NCBI GenBank assembly: GCA_017391435.1
Contig: JAFOYS010000134.1
Span: forward strand, 1-6,382
Length of the DNA stretch: 6,382 nucleotides
From: Alistipes sp.
Lineage (GTDB): Bacteria; Bacteroidota; Bacteroidia; Bacteroidales; Rikenellaceae
Direction: 5' to 3'
The translations under genes were made by a program, and so were the position numbers. The first letter of the stretch is position 1. The number at the start of each line of letters is the position of its first letter. The notes below the pieces were generated by a model, which did no database searches, had not been told where the DNA came from, and saw only the letters and a list, made by a program, of their open reading frames with translations. Shown here piece after piece: positions 1-6,382 of this stretch.

Positions 1-735
1 ATAGATATTGAGGAGATTGTGGTTATGGGTCGCAGAACACACTCATTCTTTGCTACAGCCACTGCCGGCAGTATGCTCCACGGAGATCTCTCTCGCTTTG
101 CTACTGTATACGACGCCCTTGCAACATTCAAGGAGCTTGATGTTGTGGGTATGACCGTAACGACAAAGAACCACTACGCTGCGCGCGATTTGCGACTCTC
201 ATTCTATGAGGATGCTATGAACCAAGACGAGACCGAGACTGATGCACAGTTTATACAGTCAGTACCATCTGTAGAGCAGGATGTAAATGTACCAGATGTA
301 TATATCAACGGTAAACTTGCAGACATTGAGGATCTTGGAAACTACGACACCAAGTATGTTGAGCGACTCTCGTTTGCAGATGGTAAGGCTGCCACTATGC
401 TCGGTCTTGCAGCACAGCAGGGTGCAATTCTTATGGAGGTGAGCCGCGAGGGTATGGTAAATATGGTTGATACAGATGCTATGGCTCGCGTACTTATCCG
501 CGGAAGCCACAAGCCTGTTGAGTTCTACAAGCCTAAGTACCCTACGCCAGACTCACGACTCACATCTGTTCAGGATCTGCGCTCTACAATTGCTTGGGAG
601 CCACTTATCCGCCCTACAGAGACCGGTACTGCCGTTATTAACTTCTATACGGCTGACCGCTCGTCAGAGTACAATGTTATCCTTGAGGGTATTACTGATA
701 GTGGCGAGTTGGTCTACACGCAGATGAGTTTCTAA
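1..735 (+). CDS. C-terminal part of a large TonB-plug-domain envelope protein (5' end outside window)
   Basis: The reading frame is open from base 1 and ends at TAA (733-735), giving 244 residues. An in-frame GTG at 19 is not a credible start, because the residues before it (IDIEEIVVMG) already look like the lead-in to a TonB receptor plug domain. Residues about 100-148 resemble a plug core: VYINGK, then a D-L element, then a Y-V-x-x-L-S-F strand, and GLAAQQGAILMEVSREG, which parallels the 'GA-x-G-A-I-x-I-x-T-x-x-G' plug ending. An acidic insertion (about residues 69-97) interrupts the plug. Residues 174-180 (EFYKPKY) and the tail from about 196 (STIAWEP, then INFYTADRSSEYNVILEGI) match the beta-rich ending of large Bacteroidota proteins that pair macroglobulin-like MG2 domains with a plug domain. 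No beta-barrel follows, so it is not a classical TonB-dependent transporter. An envelope location is inferred from family; the function is unknown. It converges on the minus-strand operon. Confidence 0.75.
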   Translation: MDIEEIVVMGRRTHSFFATATAGSMLHGDLSRFATVYDALATFKELDVVGMTVTTKNHYAARDLRLSFYEDAMNQDETETDAQFIQSVPSVEQDVNVPDVYINGKLADIEDLGNYDTKYVERLSFADGKAATMLGLAAQQGAILMEVSREGMVNMVDTDAMARVLIRGSHKPVEFYKPKYPTPDSRLTSVQDLRSTIAWEPLIRPTETGTAVINFYTADRSSEYNVILEGITDSGELVYTQMSF

Positions 736-751
736 CAGAGTATTTCATAAC

Positions 752-787
752 AAAAGATGCAAAAAGATTCTCCTTTTTGCATCTTTT
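752..787. terminator. Bidirectional intrinsic terminator between converging genes
   Basis: The arms 752-766 and 773-787 are exact reverse complements (15 bp) around a 6-nt loop (767-772). The outer four pairs are A:T, so the right arm ends in a T-run on the + strand, and the left-arm A-run gives a T-run on the minus strand. Only four pairs are G:C, so stability comes from stem length. The hairpin begins 17 bases past the stop of the + strand gene and 2 bases past the stop of the minus-strand MATE gene, so it can end both transcripts. Symmetry and position are seen directly; termination is inferred. Confidence 0.88.
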
Positions 788-789
788 AT

Positions 790-2208
790 TTACATCTTAC
801 CTCTTAGTCTCTTTAGCTCTCGGTAGAGGAGTATCGTTGCTAAGGTGATAGATGCACAGTCGGCAATAGGCATTGATATCCAAACGCCCATAGCACCCAG
901 ATGGCGAGGGATAATCCAGAGCAGCGGCAGAAGGAATAACATCTGGCGAGTCATAGAGACAAATATCGCAAGCTTTGCGTGGCCGATATACTGGAAGAAT
1001 GCCGCAGCGACAATCTGGAAGCCCACGAGTGGGAACATAATAACTATATTTCTCATAGCCTGCGATGCCGCTGCAATCATCAGCGCCTCATCGCCACCAC
1101 GAGCCGAGTCTACAAACATACGAGCAATACCCTCTGGGAAGATTTGGCAGGCAAGAAAACCGAGCGTTGAGATAGTCATACCGCAGCCGATAGTCATAAA
1201 CAGAGCCTTACGCACACGGTCAAACTGCTTTGCGCCGTAGTTGAATCCCACAATAGGCTGCATACCCTGATTTAGTCCCTGAATGACCATAATAAGCAGC
1301 ATCACAACTCTATTTGCGATTCCATATGCGCCCACATAGATATCTGCCGAGGCGTGGGTAGTCTGAACAACATCGTGTACACCCGTTCCGCCATACTTCA
1401 GCAGCGCCGTATTTACAAAGGCCGCCACCATAGAGGCGCAAATATTTACCATAAACGGTGCAAGGCCGATAGATAGGATAGCCTTGATAATCTTCCAATC
1501 GAGCACAAAGGCCTCACGACGGAAGCGCACAAAAGAGCTCTTTTTGCAAAAGTGAGAGCTAGCAATAAGAAACGAAACGGCCTGAGAGATTACCGTAGCA
1601 AGTGCCGAGCCCTTAATACCCCAGCCAAACTTAAAGATAAAGAGCGGATTGAGGCATAGGTTTATCGCTACTGCTGTAAGGATTATTCGCATAGACTTCT
1701 GCGGATAGCCCGATGCGCGAATCTGCTCATTTAGTCCCAAGTACATATGCTGGGTCATATTTCCCAACAGAATTATACGCATAAAGTCGCGAGCATAGCC
1801 TATAGTCTCCTCCGAAGCATTACCACCACTAAAGAGTTGCAAAATAGGGTCTAAGAATGTGAGCATAGATGCCATAAGCGCCAAACCGAGAATCAGGTTG
1901 AGCATAACGGCATTTGCCAGCGTCTTCTCTGCAGCCTGCATATTTCCCTCACCCAGACGAATTGACATTCGTGCTGCCGCTCCTACGCCAACCATTGCAC
2001 CAAAGGCGGCTGCTATATTCATTATCGGCATAGTTATTGCCATACCTGCTATAGCCGCTCCTCCTACACCGTGACCAACAAAAATTGAGTCTATAATGTG
2101 GTATATTGAGTTAGAAGCCATAGCAATAATTGCCGGCGCAGCGTAACGCCAGAGCAACGAGCCTATGCTATCGGTTCCAAGTGAAAGTGTATTTGCCTGT
2201 TTTGCCAT
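790..2208 (-). CDS. MATE family efflux transporter (MepA/NorM-like)
   Basis: The 472-residue length is normal for MATE antiporters, inner-membrane proteins with 12 helices in two 6-helix halves that export cationic drugs or metabolites in exchange for H+ or Na+. Family marks include the N-terminal stretch IGSLLWRYAAPAIIAM (15-30), IIDSIFVGHGVGGAAIAGM (38-56), VGVGAAARMSIRLGEGN (73-89) and AINLCLNPLFIFKFGWGIKG (181-200). In the second half there are VGAYGIANRV (292-301) and QGMQPIVGFNYGAKQFDRVR (314-333). The ATG at 2208 gives the usual short cytoplasmic N-terminus before helix 1; no Shine-Dalgarno is visible. The segment around 272-291 between the YGG motif and VGAYGI looks longer than usual. 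It is the last gene of the train, 19 nt after the transferase, and ends against the terminator at 752-787. Substrate cannot be read from sequence; drug resistance is only one possibility. Confidence 0.93.
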   Translation of the reverse strand: MAKQANTLSLGTDSIGSLLWRYAAPAIIAMASNSIYHIIDSIFVGHGVGGAAIAGMAITMPIMNIAAAFGAMVGVGAAARMSIRLGEGNMQAAEKTLANAVMLNLILGLALMASMLTFLDPILQLFSGGNASEETIGYARDFMRIILLGNMTQHMYLGLNEQIRASGYPQKSMRIILTAVAINLCLNPLFIFKFGWGIKGSALATVISQAVSFLIASSHFCKKSSFVRFRREAFVLDWKIIKAILSIGLAPFMVNICASMVAAFVNTALLKYGGTGVHDVVQTTHASADIYVGAYGIANRVVMLLIMVIQGLNQGMQPIVGFNYGAKQFDRVRKALFMTIGCGMTISTLGFLACQIFPEGIARMFVDSARGGDEALMIAAASQAMRNIVIMFPLVGFQIVAAAFFQYIGHAKLAIFVSMTRQMLFLLPLLWIIPRHLGAMGVWISMPIADCASITLATILLYRELKRLRGKM

Positions 2209-2216
2209 ATTTGTGA

Positions 2217-2248
2217 CAAAGGTATTTCTAAATTATATAAACAACAAA
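2217..2248 (-). promoter_or_regulatory. Candidate Bacteroidota-type promoter for the MATE gene
   Basis: On the minus strand, TACCTTTG (2224-2217) matches the -7 consensus TAnnTTTG exactly. A TTTG (2248-2245) sits 20 nt upstream as the -33 element, within the accepted spacing. The -33 element lies inside the end of the transferase gene. Only 8 bases separate the -7 box from the ATG at 2208, so a transcript from here would have a very short or no leader. The match is seen; promoter activity is inferred, and a chance hit in AT-rich DNA is possible. Confidence 0.4.
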
Positions 2249-2791
2249 GTGCTCTGCTGCTTGTTCTACTCTAAAGGTGGCACTCTGCGCTCTGCTATCT
2301 ACAACAGTGACCACACCAGCCTCCAAATCAAGGCTCGCAACTCGAATATCTGTAAGAAGGCTCAAGGTGCTATCTTGCCTGAGTTTATAGTAGCACTCGC
2401 GAGCGCACCATAGTACAACCTGCTCCTCTTTGGTGCTACAGAGCGCCATCTCTTGCTCTGTCAGAAAGCGGCTACTTACGCGGCTTACATCCCGATCCTT
2501 GCGCTCAACATCTACAGCGCAACAGCTCTCAGAGACCACAACTGCAACAAGGTCTACCGTATGCGAGACACCTATATATATACTCTGCCCCTCTACCTGA
2601 GGCGCACCCTGATGAGTATAACTTATCGTAGGGATATATCCCAAATAGTCCGCTAAGAGGGCTCGCCAAGTAAGGTACTCGGCTGCGCGAGTTAAACAAA
2701 AACTCTGAGCAGCAACCATATCGGCCTCACTGACCCGACCCCTACACTGCTCTGGGGTCAAGAGTGGCGAGAGCAGTAGCTTGCTAATCAT
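2228..2791 (-). CDS. 4'-phosphopantetheinyl transferase superfamily protein (Sfp-like)
   Basis: The 187-residue cytoplasmic enzyme would move the 4'-phosphopantetheine arm of coenzyme A onto a serine of an acyl or peptidyl carrier protein. The family motifs appear in order. IGVSHTVDLVAVVVS (73-87) corresponds to the SxSH region with His77. CAVDVER (91-97) supplies the Mg-binding D-x-E pair, Asp94 and Glu96. RFLTEQE (108-114) matches the FxxxE segment. WCARECYYKL (128-137) corresponds to (W/F)xxKExxxK. In this last motif the usual first Lys is Arg131, while Glu132 and Lys136 are kept. The protein is shorter than Sfp itself (about 224 residues), but its two half-domains look present. Its ATG overlaps the gldE stop by 8 bp (ATGATTAG), pointing to translational coupling. 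The carrier-protein partner is not in the window; it may serve fatty-acid ACP or a secondary pathway. Confidence 0.86.
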   Translation of the reverse strand: MISKLLLSPLLTPEQCRGRVSEADMVAAQSFCLTRAAEYLTWRALLADYLGYIPTISYTHQGAPQVEGQSIYIGVSHTVDLVAVVVSESCCAVDVERKDRDVSRVSSRFLTEQEMALCSTKEEQVVLWCARECYYKLRQDSTLSLLTDIRVASLDLEAGVVTVVDSRAQSATFRVEQAAEHFVVYII

Positions 2792-4058
2792 AATTTGGGA
2801 CTATTACCTTAATCTTCTCTATGCGGTGCCCCTCAAGAGCAGTAACTATAAAGCGTATTGAGTGCGATGTAATCTGCTCACCCTTCTTAAGGAAGTTGCG
2901 CTTCAGCTCAAGAAGCAATCCTGCCACAGTCTCTGCCCTACCCTGCACATCCTCAAAGAGTGACGGGTCGAGCTGCAGCACGCGGAGCATATCTACAATA
3001 TGGGTCTTGCCATCAAAGATATAGGTATTCTGGTCTATACGCTCGTAGAAGCTCTCGTCAACATCGCTCTCGTCAGAGATCTCTCCTACAACCTCCTCAA
3101 GAATATCCTCAAGAGTCACAAGACCCTGCGTTGCGCCATACTCATCTACAACAATCGCCATATGCACCTTATCGTGGCGAAAATCCTCCAAAAGGTCAGA
3201 AATCTGCTTGTGCATAGGCACAATATATGGCTCACGAATAAGACTCTGCCAACCGAAGTCATCACCACGATTAGCATAGGCAATAAGATCCTTGACAAAT
3301 AGGGTTCCGCGGATGTTATCTATACTCTCAGAGTAGACCGGTAGGCGTGAGTAGCCCGCCGAGGTGATTATCTGCTTAACCTCGCTAAATGTCATTGTAT
3401 GCTCAACGGCGACAATATCCATTCTTGGACGCATAATCTGCTCTACCTCTCGTGAGGCAAAGTTGACAATACCCGAGAGTATCTTCTGCTCCTCGGTAGA
3501 TGTTGTGCGGGTCATATCTACAGCATCTGCAAGATCCTCAATAGATATATCCCCACTCTTCTGCGCCAAGCGGTCGCTAACCACATTTGATGTCTTTACA
3601 AGTGCAATGCTCAGTGGATAGACTATCCATCGCAAGAGTAGAAGCGGCTGGGCAAACCACAGCGCAACACGCACCGTAGAGCCCTGAGCAAAGACCTTTG
3701 GCAGCACCTCGCCAAAGAGCAGTAGCAGAAATGTCACAATAACAGTGTGGACAAGAAAACTCAACGAACCAAAATTGAACATTGAGTTGAGTATCTGCGT
3801 TGTCAGCACTACCGTTCCGATATTAACCAAATTGTTAACCACAAGGATTGTTGCCAACAACATATCAGGAGTGGCCAACAACTTTGCTGCCGAGTCTAAA
3901 AATAGTGTTCCACCTCGCTTAATATGGCGCAACTCTGAGGGGGTGAGCGAGAAATATGCCACCTCCGACGAGGACATCATACCAGAGAGGAGCAGAAGAA
4001 GAATATCTCCCGCTATTAAAAACAACACCTGTGGTTCAAACCCTAAATACTCTACCAT
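2784..4058 (-). CDS. gldE: GldE-type HlyC/CorC (CNNM) family inner-membrane protein with CBS pair
   Basis: The 424-residue protein has the layout of the hemolysin C/CorC family. An N-terminal DUF21/CNNM membrane domain spans about 8-160, with SGMMSSSEVAYFSLTPSELR (25-44) and FGEVLPKVFAQ (115-125) as marks. A linker rich in D and E follows (IEDLADAVD, 173-181). A CBS pair lies at about 207-330, with MRPRMDIVAVE (209-219), AGYSRLPVY (234-242), VVDEYGATQGLVTLEDILEE (303-322) and VGEISDE. A CorC_HlyC transporter-associated domain ends it (about 340-420). The best fit is the Bacteroidota 'gliding motility-associated GldE' subgroup. The name comes from Flavobacterium; the gene is also common in non-gliding Bacteroidales, so gliding should not be inferred. 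The superfamily is linked to Mg2+ and other ion transport. ATG at 4058 lies 2 nt after the ftsZ stop, so translation is probably coupled; no Shine-Dalgarno is visible. GldE is certain at family level, less so as the exact subgroup. Confidence 0.88.
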   Translation of the reverse strand: MVEYLGFEPQVLFLIAGDILLLLLSGMMSSSEVAYFSLTPSELRHIKRGGTLFLDSAAKLLATPDMLLATILVVNNLVNIGTVVLTTQILNSMFNFGSLSFLVHTVIVTFLLLLFGEVLPKVFAQGSTVRVALWFAQPLLLLRWIVYPLSIALVKTSNVVSDRLAQKSGDISIEDLADAVDMTRTTSTEEQKILSGIVNFASREVEQIMRPRMDIVAVEHTMTFSEVKQIITSAGYSRLPVYSESIDNIRGTLFVKDLIAYANRGDDFGWQSLIREPYIVPMHKQISDLLEDFRHDKVHMAIVVDEYGATQGLVTLEDILEEVVGEISDESDVDESFYERIDQNTYIFDGKTHIVDMLRVLQLDPSLFEDVQGRAETVAGLLLELKRNFLKKGEQITSHSIRFIVTALEGHRIEKIKVIVPNYD

Positions 4059-4060
4059 TA

Positions 4061-5773
4061 TTAAAAATCAAGTGCTTGTTGCTGTGTTGTATCTACTGTT
4101 GCTGGCTCGACATTGGTCTCTACAGAGCCATCTACCTTTATAACCACCTTCTTGCCCCTAATCTCATTCATAAGCAACAGACCTCTGTGTGACTTGTATG
4201 CAGGGGTGTTACCATCTAACTGATAGCTGCTAATATGAGGCTGTGGAGGTATTGGTCGTGGTACAATACGCTCTGGCACAGCAACCCTCCAAGGCTCATC
4301 CTGCTCTACGGTCTGCGGTGCAGGGCTCGGCGCTGGTGCTGGAGTCGGAGCTGGAGCTGGAGCTGGCGCAGGAGTCGGAGTTGGCACTGGTGCTGGAGTA
4401 GGTGTAGGCGCTGGAGTAGGTGTAGGCGCTGGAGTAGGTGTAGGCGCTGGCGCAACAACCTTCGGTTCTGGGGCTACAGTTGTCACTCTCTCAACCTGCG
4501 GCGCGGGTGTTGGCTGCGGAGCAGGAGTTGGCTTTGGTGCCGGAGCGGGCGCTGGCTTTGGCTGTGGCGCAGGTGCTGGCTGTGGCGCTGGTGTTGGCGC
4601 TGGTGTTGGCTGCGTACTCTGCACTGCGATTTGAGGCTGTGGCTGCGGGGTTGGCGTAACAGCGATTGTGATAGGCGGTGTAGGCTGCTCTATCTCAACT
4701 GCAATAGAGGTACGGCTCTCAAGAGTAAGGCCAAGTTTACCACCAAAGACCTCATTATAGTAGTTATCTGCGTGGAAGCCCGTAATGACGATTATAACCT
4801 CAATATTGTCCTCCAACTCAGGCTTAACACTTGTACCCCAGATAACATTTACAGCCTCTTGCTCGCCTTGGTTATCCTTTCCAGCAGCAATCTTCTGTAT
4901 ATGTGCTAAGGCGCTCTTAACCTCCTTCATCTTAAGGTCGCTGGACGATGCAGTGGCAAAGTTTACAAGCACCTCCTTTGCCCCTGCGATAGGTACCTGA
5001 CCAAAGAGTGGCGAGAGCACGGCCTGGTCTATAGCCTTAATAACTCTATCTGCACCCTTCTGTGAGGCCATTCCCATAACGGCATAGCGGCTATCGCGGA
5101 CAACCTTGATAACATCCGAAATATCGACGCTGACAAGGTCTGACTGTGTAAGGGCAATCTCTGCAATACCCTTTGCGGCATAGGCGACAATATCGTTTGC
5201 CATATTAAATGAGTCGGTCACCGACATATCCTCACACAGAGAGGCGATAGTCTCGTTGCGGATAATGATAAAGGTATCTACATAGTCTTGCATCAGCTTG
5301 ATACCATTCAGAGCCTGATTCATACGGTGCTTACCCTCGTCAGAGTCTGGGGTAGTGAGAATAGCAATCTGTGGTATGCCAAGTGAGCTGATCATCTGTG
5401 CGATTATTGGAGTAGCACCCGTACCTGTACCACCACCCATACCGGCAGTAATGAAGACAAGGTCGGGATGGTGCGTCTTTACATACTCACGGATAGTAGG
5501 CAGCGCCTCCTTGGCCTTATCACGACCTACCGCGGCATCATTACCCGCACCCTTGCCGTCACCCATACAGATCTTCTGGGTGTCACCAAGCGGGCTCTTA
5601 TCCAGAGCCTTGCTATCGGTGTTACAGATCATCAGATTGACACCCTTAATGCTCAGATTAAAGATATGATCGACAGTATTACCACCCGCACCACCGACGC
5701 CGATAACCATAATCTTTGCCGGAATGCCGTGGCTAGTAACCTTGTTCTTTTTAAATTCGTCGTATAGTCCCAT
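4061..5773 (-). CDS. ftsZ: Cell division protein FtsZ with a long Pro/Ala-rich linker
   Basis: FtsZ is the tubulin-like GTPase that assembles the cytoplasmic division ring. The N-terminal nucleotide-binding start [17 protein letters not shown] (21-37), the region ICNTDSKAL (49-57) and the tubulin signature [12 protein letters not shown] (111-122) are all intact. RNETIASL (172-179) and [18 protein letters not shown] (189-206) follow. The catalytic T7 loop appears as [11 protein letters not shown] (211-221): both aspartates (217, 220) are kept, but Ser215 replaces the usual Asn. The C-terminal globular domain ends near 350. Residues about 363-488 are a Pro/Ala/Thr/Gln-rich linker with only about six charged residues. 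A probable conserved C-terminal peptide, NTPAYKSHR (522-530), is followed by about 40 further residues ending ALDF. At 570 residues it is much longer than E. coli FtsZ (383), almost all from the linker and tail. It begins 32 nt after ftsA without a visible Shine-Dalgarno, and its TAA is followed after 2 nt by gldE. Confidence 0.97.
   Translation of the reverse strand: MGLYDEFKKNKVTSHGIPAKIMVIGVGGAGGNTVDHIFNLSIKGVNLMICNTDSKALDKSPLGDTQKICMGDGKGAGNDAAVGRDKAKEALPTIREYVKTHHPDLVFITAGMGGGTGTGATPIIAQMISSLGIPQIAILTTPDSDEGKHRMNQALNGIKLMQDYVDTFIIIRNETIASLCEDMSVTDSFNMANDIVAYAAKGIAEIALTQSDLVSVDISDVIKVVRDSRYAVMGMASQKGADRVIKAIDQAVLSPLFGQVPIAGAKEVLVNFATASSSDLKMKEVKSALAHIQKIAAGKDNQGEQEAVNVIWGTSVKPELEDNIEVIIVITGFHADNYYNEVFGGKLGLTLESRTSIAVEIEQPTPPITIAVTPTPQPQPQIAVQSTQPTPAPTPAPQPAPAPQPKPAPAPAPKPTPAPQPTPAPQVERVTTVAPEPKVVAPAPTPTPAPTPTPAPTPTPAPVPTPTPAPAPAPAPTPAPAPSPAPQTVEQDEPWRVAVPERIVPRPIPPQPHISSYQLDGNTPAYKSHRGLLLMNEIRGKKVVIKVDGSVETNVEPATVDTTQQQALDF
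4392..4450. repeat. 18-bp perfect tandem repeat inside the ftsZ linker
   Basis: Three identical 18-bp units (GCTGGAGTAGGTGTAGGC on the + strand) lie at 4392-4409, 4410-4427 and 4428-4445, with a further 5 bases (4446-4450) of a fourth. In the ftsZ frame each unit codes for six residues of alternating Pro with Ala or Thr (PTPTPA register). Because 18 is a multiple of three, gain or loss of units keeps frame. Flanking DNA at 4325-4391 and 4500-4615 holds degenerate, older-looking versions built on GCTGG/GGAGC units. Confidence 0.93.
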
Positions 5774-5805
5774 AGGGAGATATTTTTCAAACGGTTTATA
5801 TTCAA

Positions 5806-6382
5806 CTATTTTTCCTTATCGTCACCACCAAGAAAGCGAGAGATTAATCCAGAGATGCGATCCTGAACGCTGCCTCTCTTGACCTTTTTATCCTTTGGCT
5901 TAGACTTTGACTGCTCACCATTAGAGTTACTACCAACAGTCGTATCAGTTGTATCTGCAGTACTACTGCCTGTAGTGGTTGTAGTAGGCTGTGTAGCTGT
6001 ATCATCGGCCTCTGTATCAACATTAGGCTCTACAGGTGTAGTAGGCTCTGCTGCAGGCTTTGTCTGCTCAGCCTTTGCTGCAGGGTCGGTTACTTTTTGA
6101 GGCTCTGGCTGCACAAGATCAAGCTCTTTAACATAAGATGGAGAGAGCTCTGCTGCCTTAAGCATTATTGCAACAGCAGCGTGCTGACCTGGCGTAATCT
6201 CGCACTCCTCAGAGTTCTTGATACCATAGAGCGTCTCAGCCTTACGGCACGGGCGACTTAACTCTCGCTCAAAGAGCTGCTCGATCATTGCAAGAGAGGA
6301 GCAACCACCCGTAAGCACATAGCCGTGAGGGATAAACTCCCCAAAGCCCGACTCGGCAACAACCTTACCTACAACATCTGTA
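5806..6382 (-). CDS. ftsA: Cell division protein FtsA, C-terminal part (5' end outside window)
   Basis: FtsA is the actin-like ATPase that anchors FtsZ filaments to the inner membrane. The frame is open to the window edge, giving 191 residues before the TAG at 5808-5806. An internal GTG at 6318 is not the start, since matching sequence ([20 protein letters not shown]) runs through it. That segment is the FtsA C-terminal nucleotide-binding signature (VLTGG), followed by an element near '[11 protein letters not shown]' and the final helix of the ATPase fold ([16 protein letters not shown]). The next 80 or so residues are low complexity, rich in T, D, E, P and S. The last 20 residues contain [16 protein letters not shown], an amphipathic helix that fits the FtsA membrane-targeting sequence. 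The order ftsA then ftsZ, 32 nt apart, is the standard division-cluster order and strongly supports the call. Confidence 0.94.
   Translation of the reverse strand, partial: TDVVGKVVAESGFGEFIPHGYVLTGGCSSLAMIEQLFERELSRPCRKAETLYGIKNSEECEITPGQHAAVAIMLKAAELSPSYVKELDLVQPEPQKVTDPAAKAEQTKPAAEPTTPVEPNVDTEADDTATQPTTTTTGSSTADTTDTTVGSNSNGEQSKSKPKDKKVKRGSVQDRISGLISRFLGGDDKEK
5830..5871 (-). other. FtsA membrane-targeting amphipathic helix (coding segment)
   Basis: This codes for [14 protein letters not shown] near the end of FtsA. Val, Ile, Leu, Ile and Phe fall at spacings of 3-4 residues on one helical face, with Arg, Asp, Ser and Gln on the other. That pattern is expected of the terminal helix by which FtsA binds the membrane. 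It follows a basic stretch (KPKDKKVKR), which could help contact anionic lipid. The pattern is seen; membrane binding is inferred from the family. Confidence 0.75.

Noticed and set aside
259..510. Minus-strand open frame of 83 codons within the plug-domain gene
   Set aside because: It overlaps a continuous, family-matching frame on the other strand and shows no recognisable motif.
845..1240. + strand open frame of 131 codons opposite the MATE gene
   Set aside because: It is antisense to a well-supported membrane protein gene; its composition mirrors the hydrophobic codons and it has no recognisable domain.
2784..2791. Frameshift joining gldE and the transferase
   Set aside because: Both proteins have complete, normal termini for their families. 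The 8-bp overlap is an ordinary coupled stop/start.
4325..4615. Short repeats that might suggest a CRISPR array or regulatory repeat
   Set aside because: The units are contiguous or degenerate with no unique spacers, and they code for the FtsZ linker in frame.
4310..4687. Pro-rich segment as a sign of a TonB fusion
   Set aside because: There is no membrane anchor or TonB C-terminal domain. The segment lies between an intact FtsZ GTPase body and an FtsZ-like C-terminal peptide.
4235..4909. Long + strand open frame (224 codons) rich in Trp, Arg and Ser opposite ftsZ
   Set aside because: It is the complement of the Pro/Ala repeat region of ftsZ; Trp/Arg/Ser runs arise from reading CCA/GCT-type codons backwards. 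No family resemblance.
5774..5805. Possible promoter in the 32-nt ftsA-ftsZ gap
   Set aside because: A TTTG occurs on the minus strand, but the two bases expected as TA in the -7 consensus do not match, and no well-spaced upstream element is seen.

Overview
The window looks like chromosomal DNA from the phylum Bacteroidota, most likely order Bacteroidales. The evidence is a GldE-type membrane protein, a large-protein tail carrying a TonB-plug-like domain of the kind common in that phylum, an almost complete lack of Shine-Dalgarno sequences before the genes, and one good match to the Bacteroidota promoter consensus. The family cannot be fixed from the sequence alone. There is no sign of phage, insertion sequence, integron or CRISPR.

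Layout. Bases 1-735 (+ strand) hold the last 244 residues of a large envelope protein whose start lies to the left of the window. A perfect 15-bp inverted repeat (752-787) then separates it from everything else. The rest, 790-6382, is one tightly packed minus-strand gene train. In transcription order it is ftsA (3' part only, running off the right edge), ftsZ, gldE (DUF21/CBS/CorC-type membrane protein), an Sfp-type 4'-phosphopantetheinyl transferase and a MATE-family efflux transporter. Spacings are 32 nt, 2 nt, an 8-bp overlap and 19 nt. No stretch over 300 bases lacks a gene.

How the genes fit together. FtsA and FtsZ are the membrane anchor and tubulin-like polymer of the division ring. 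GldE is an inner-membrane CBS protein of the CNNM/CorC superfamily and begins two bases after the ftsZ stop. The transferase overlaps gldE, and the MATE gene follows with a possible promoter of its own. The last three are probably co-transcribed passengers of the division operon and not division proteins, although GldE is an envelope protein and its placement deserves attention.

Most notable features. The FtsZ C-terminal linker is very long, almost uncharged and rich in Pro/Ala, and part of it is built from a perfect 18-bp DNA tandem repeat. The FtsZ T7 loop departs from the usual sequence. FtsA also carries a low-complexity linker of different composition before its membrane-targeting helix. 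I found no clear evidence of a wholly new multi-gene system.
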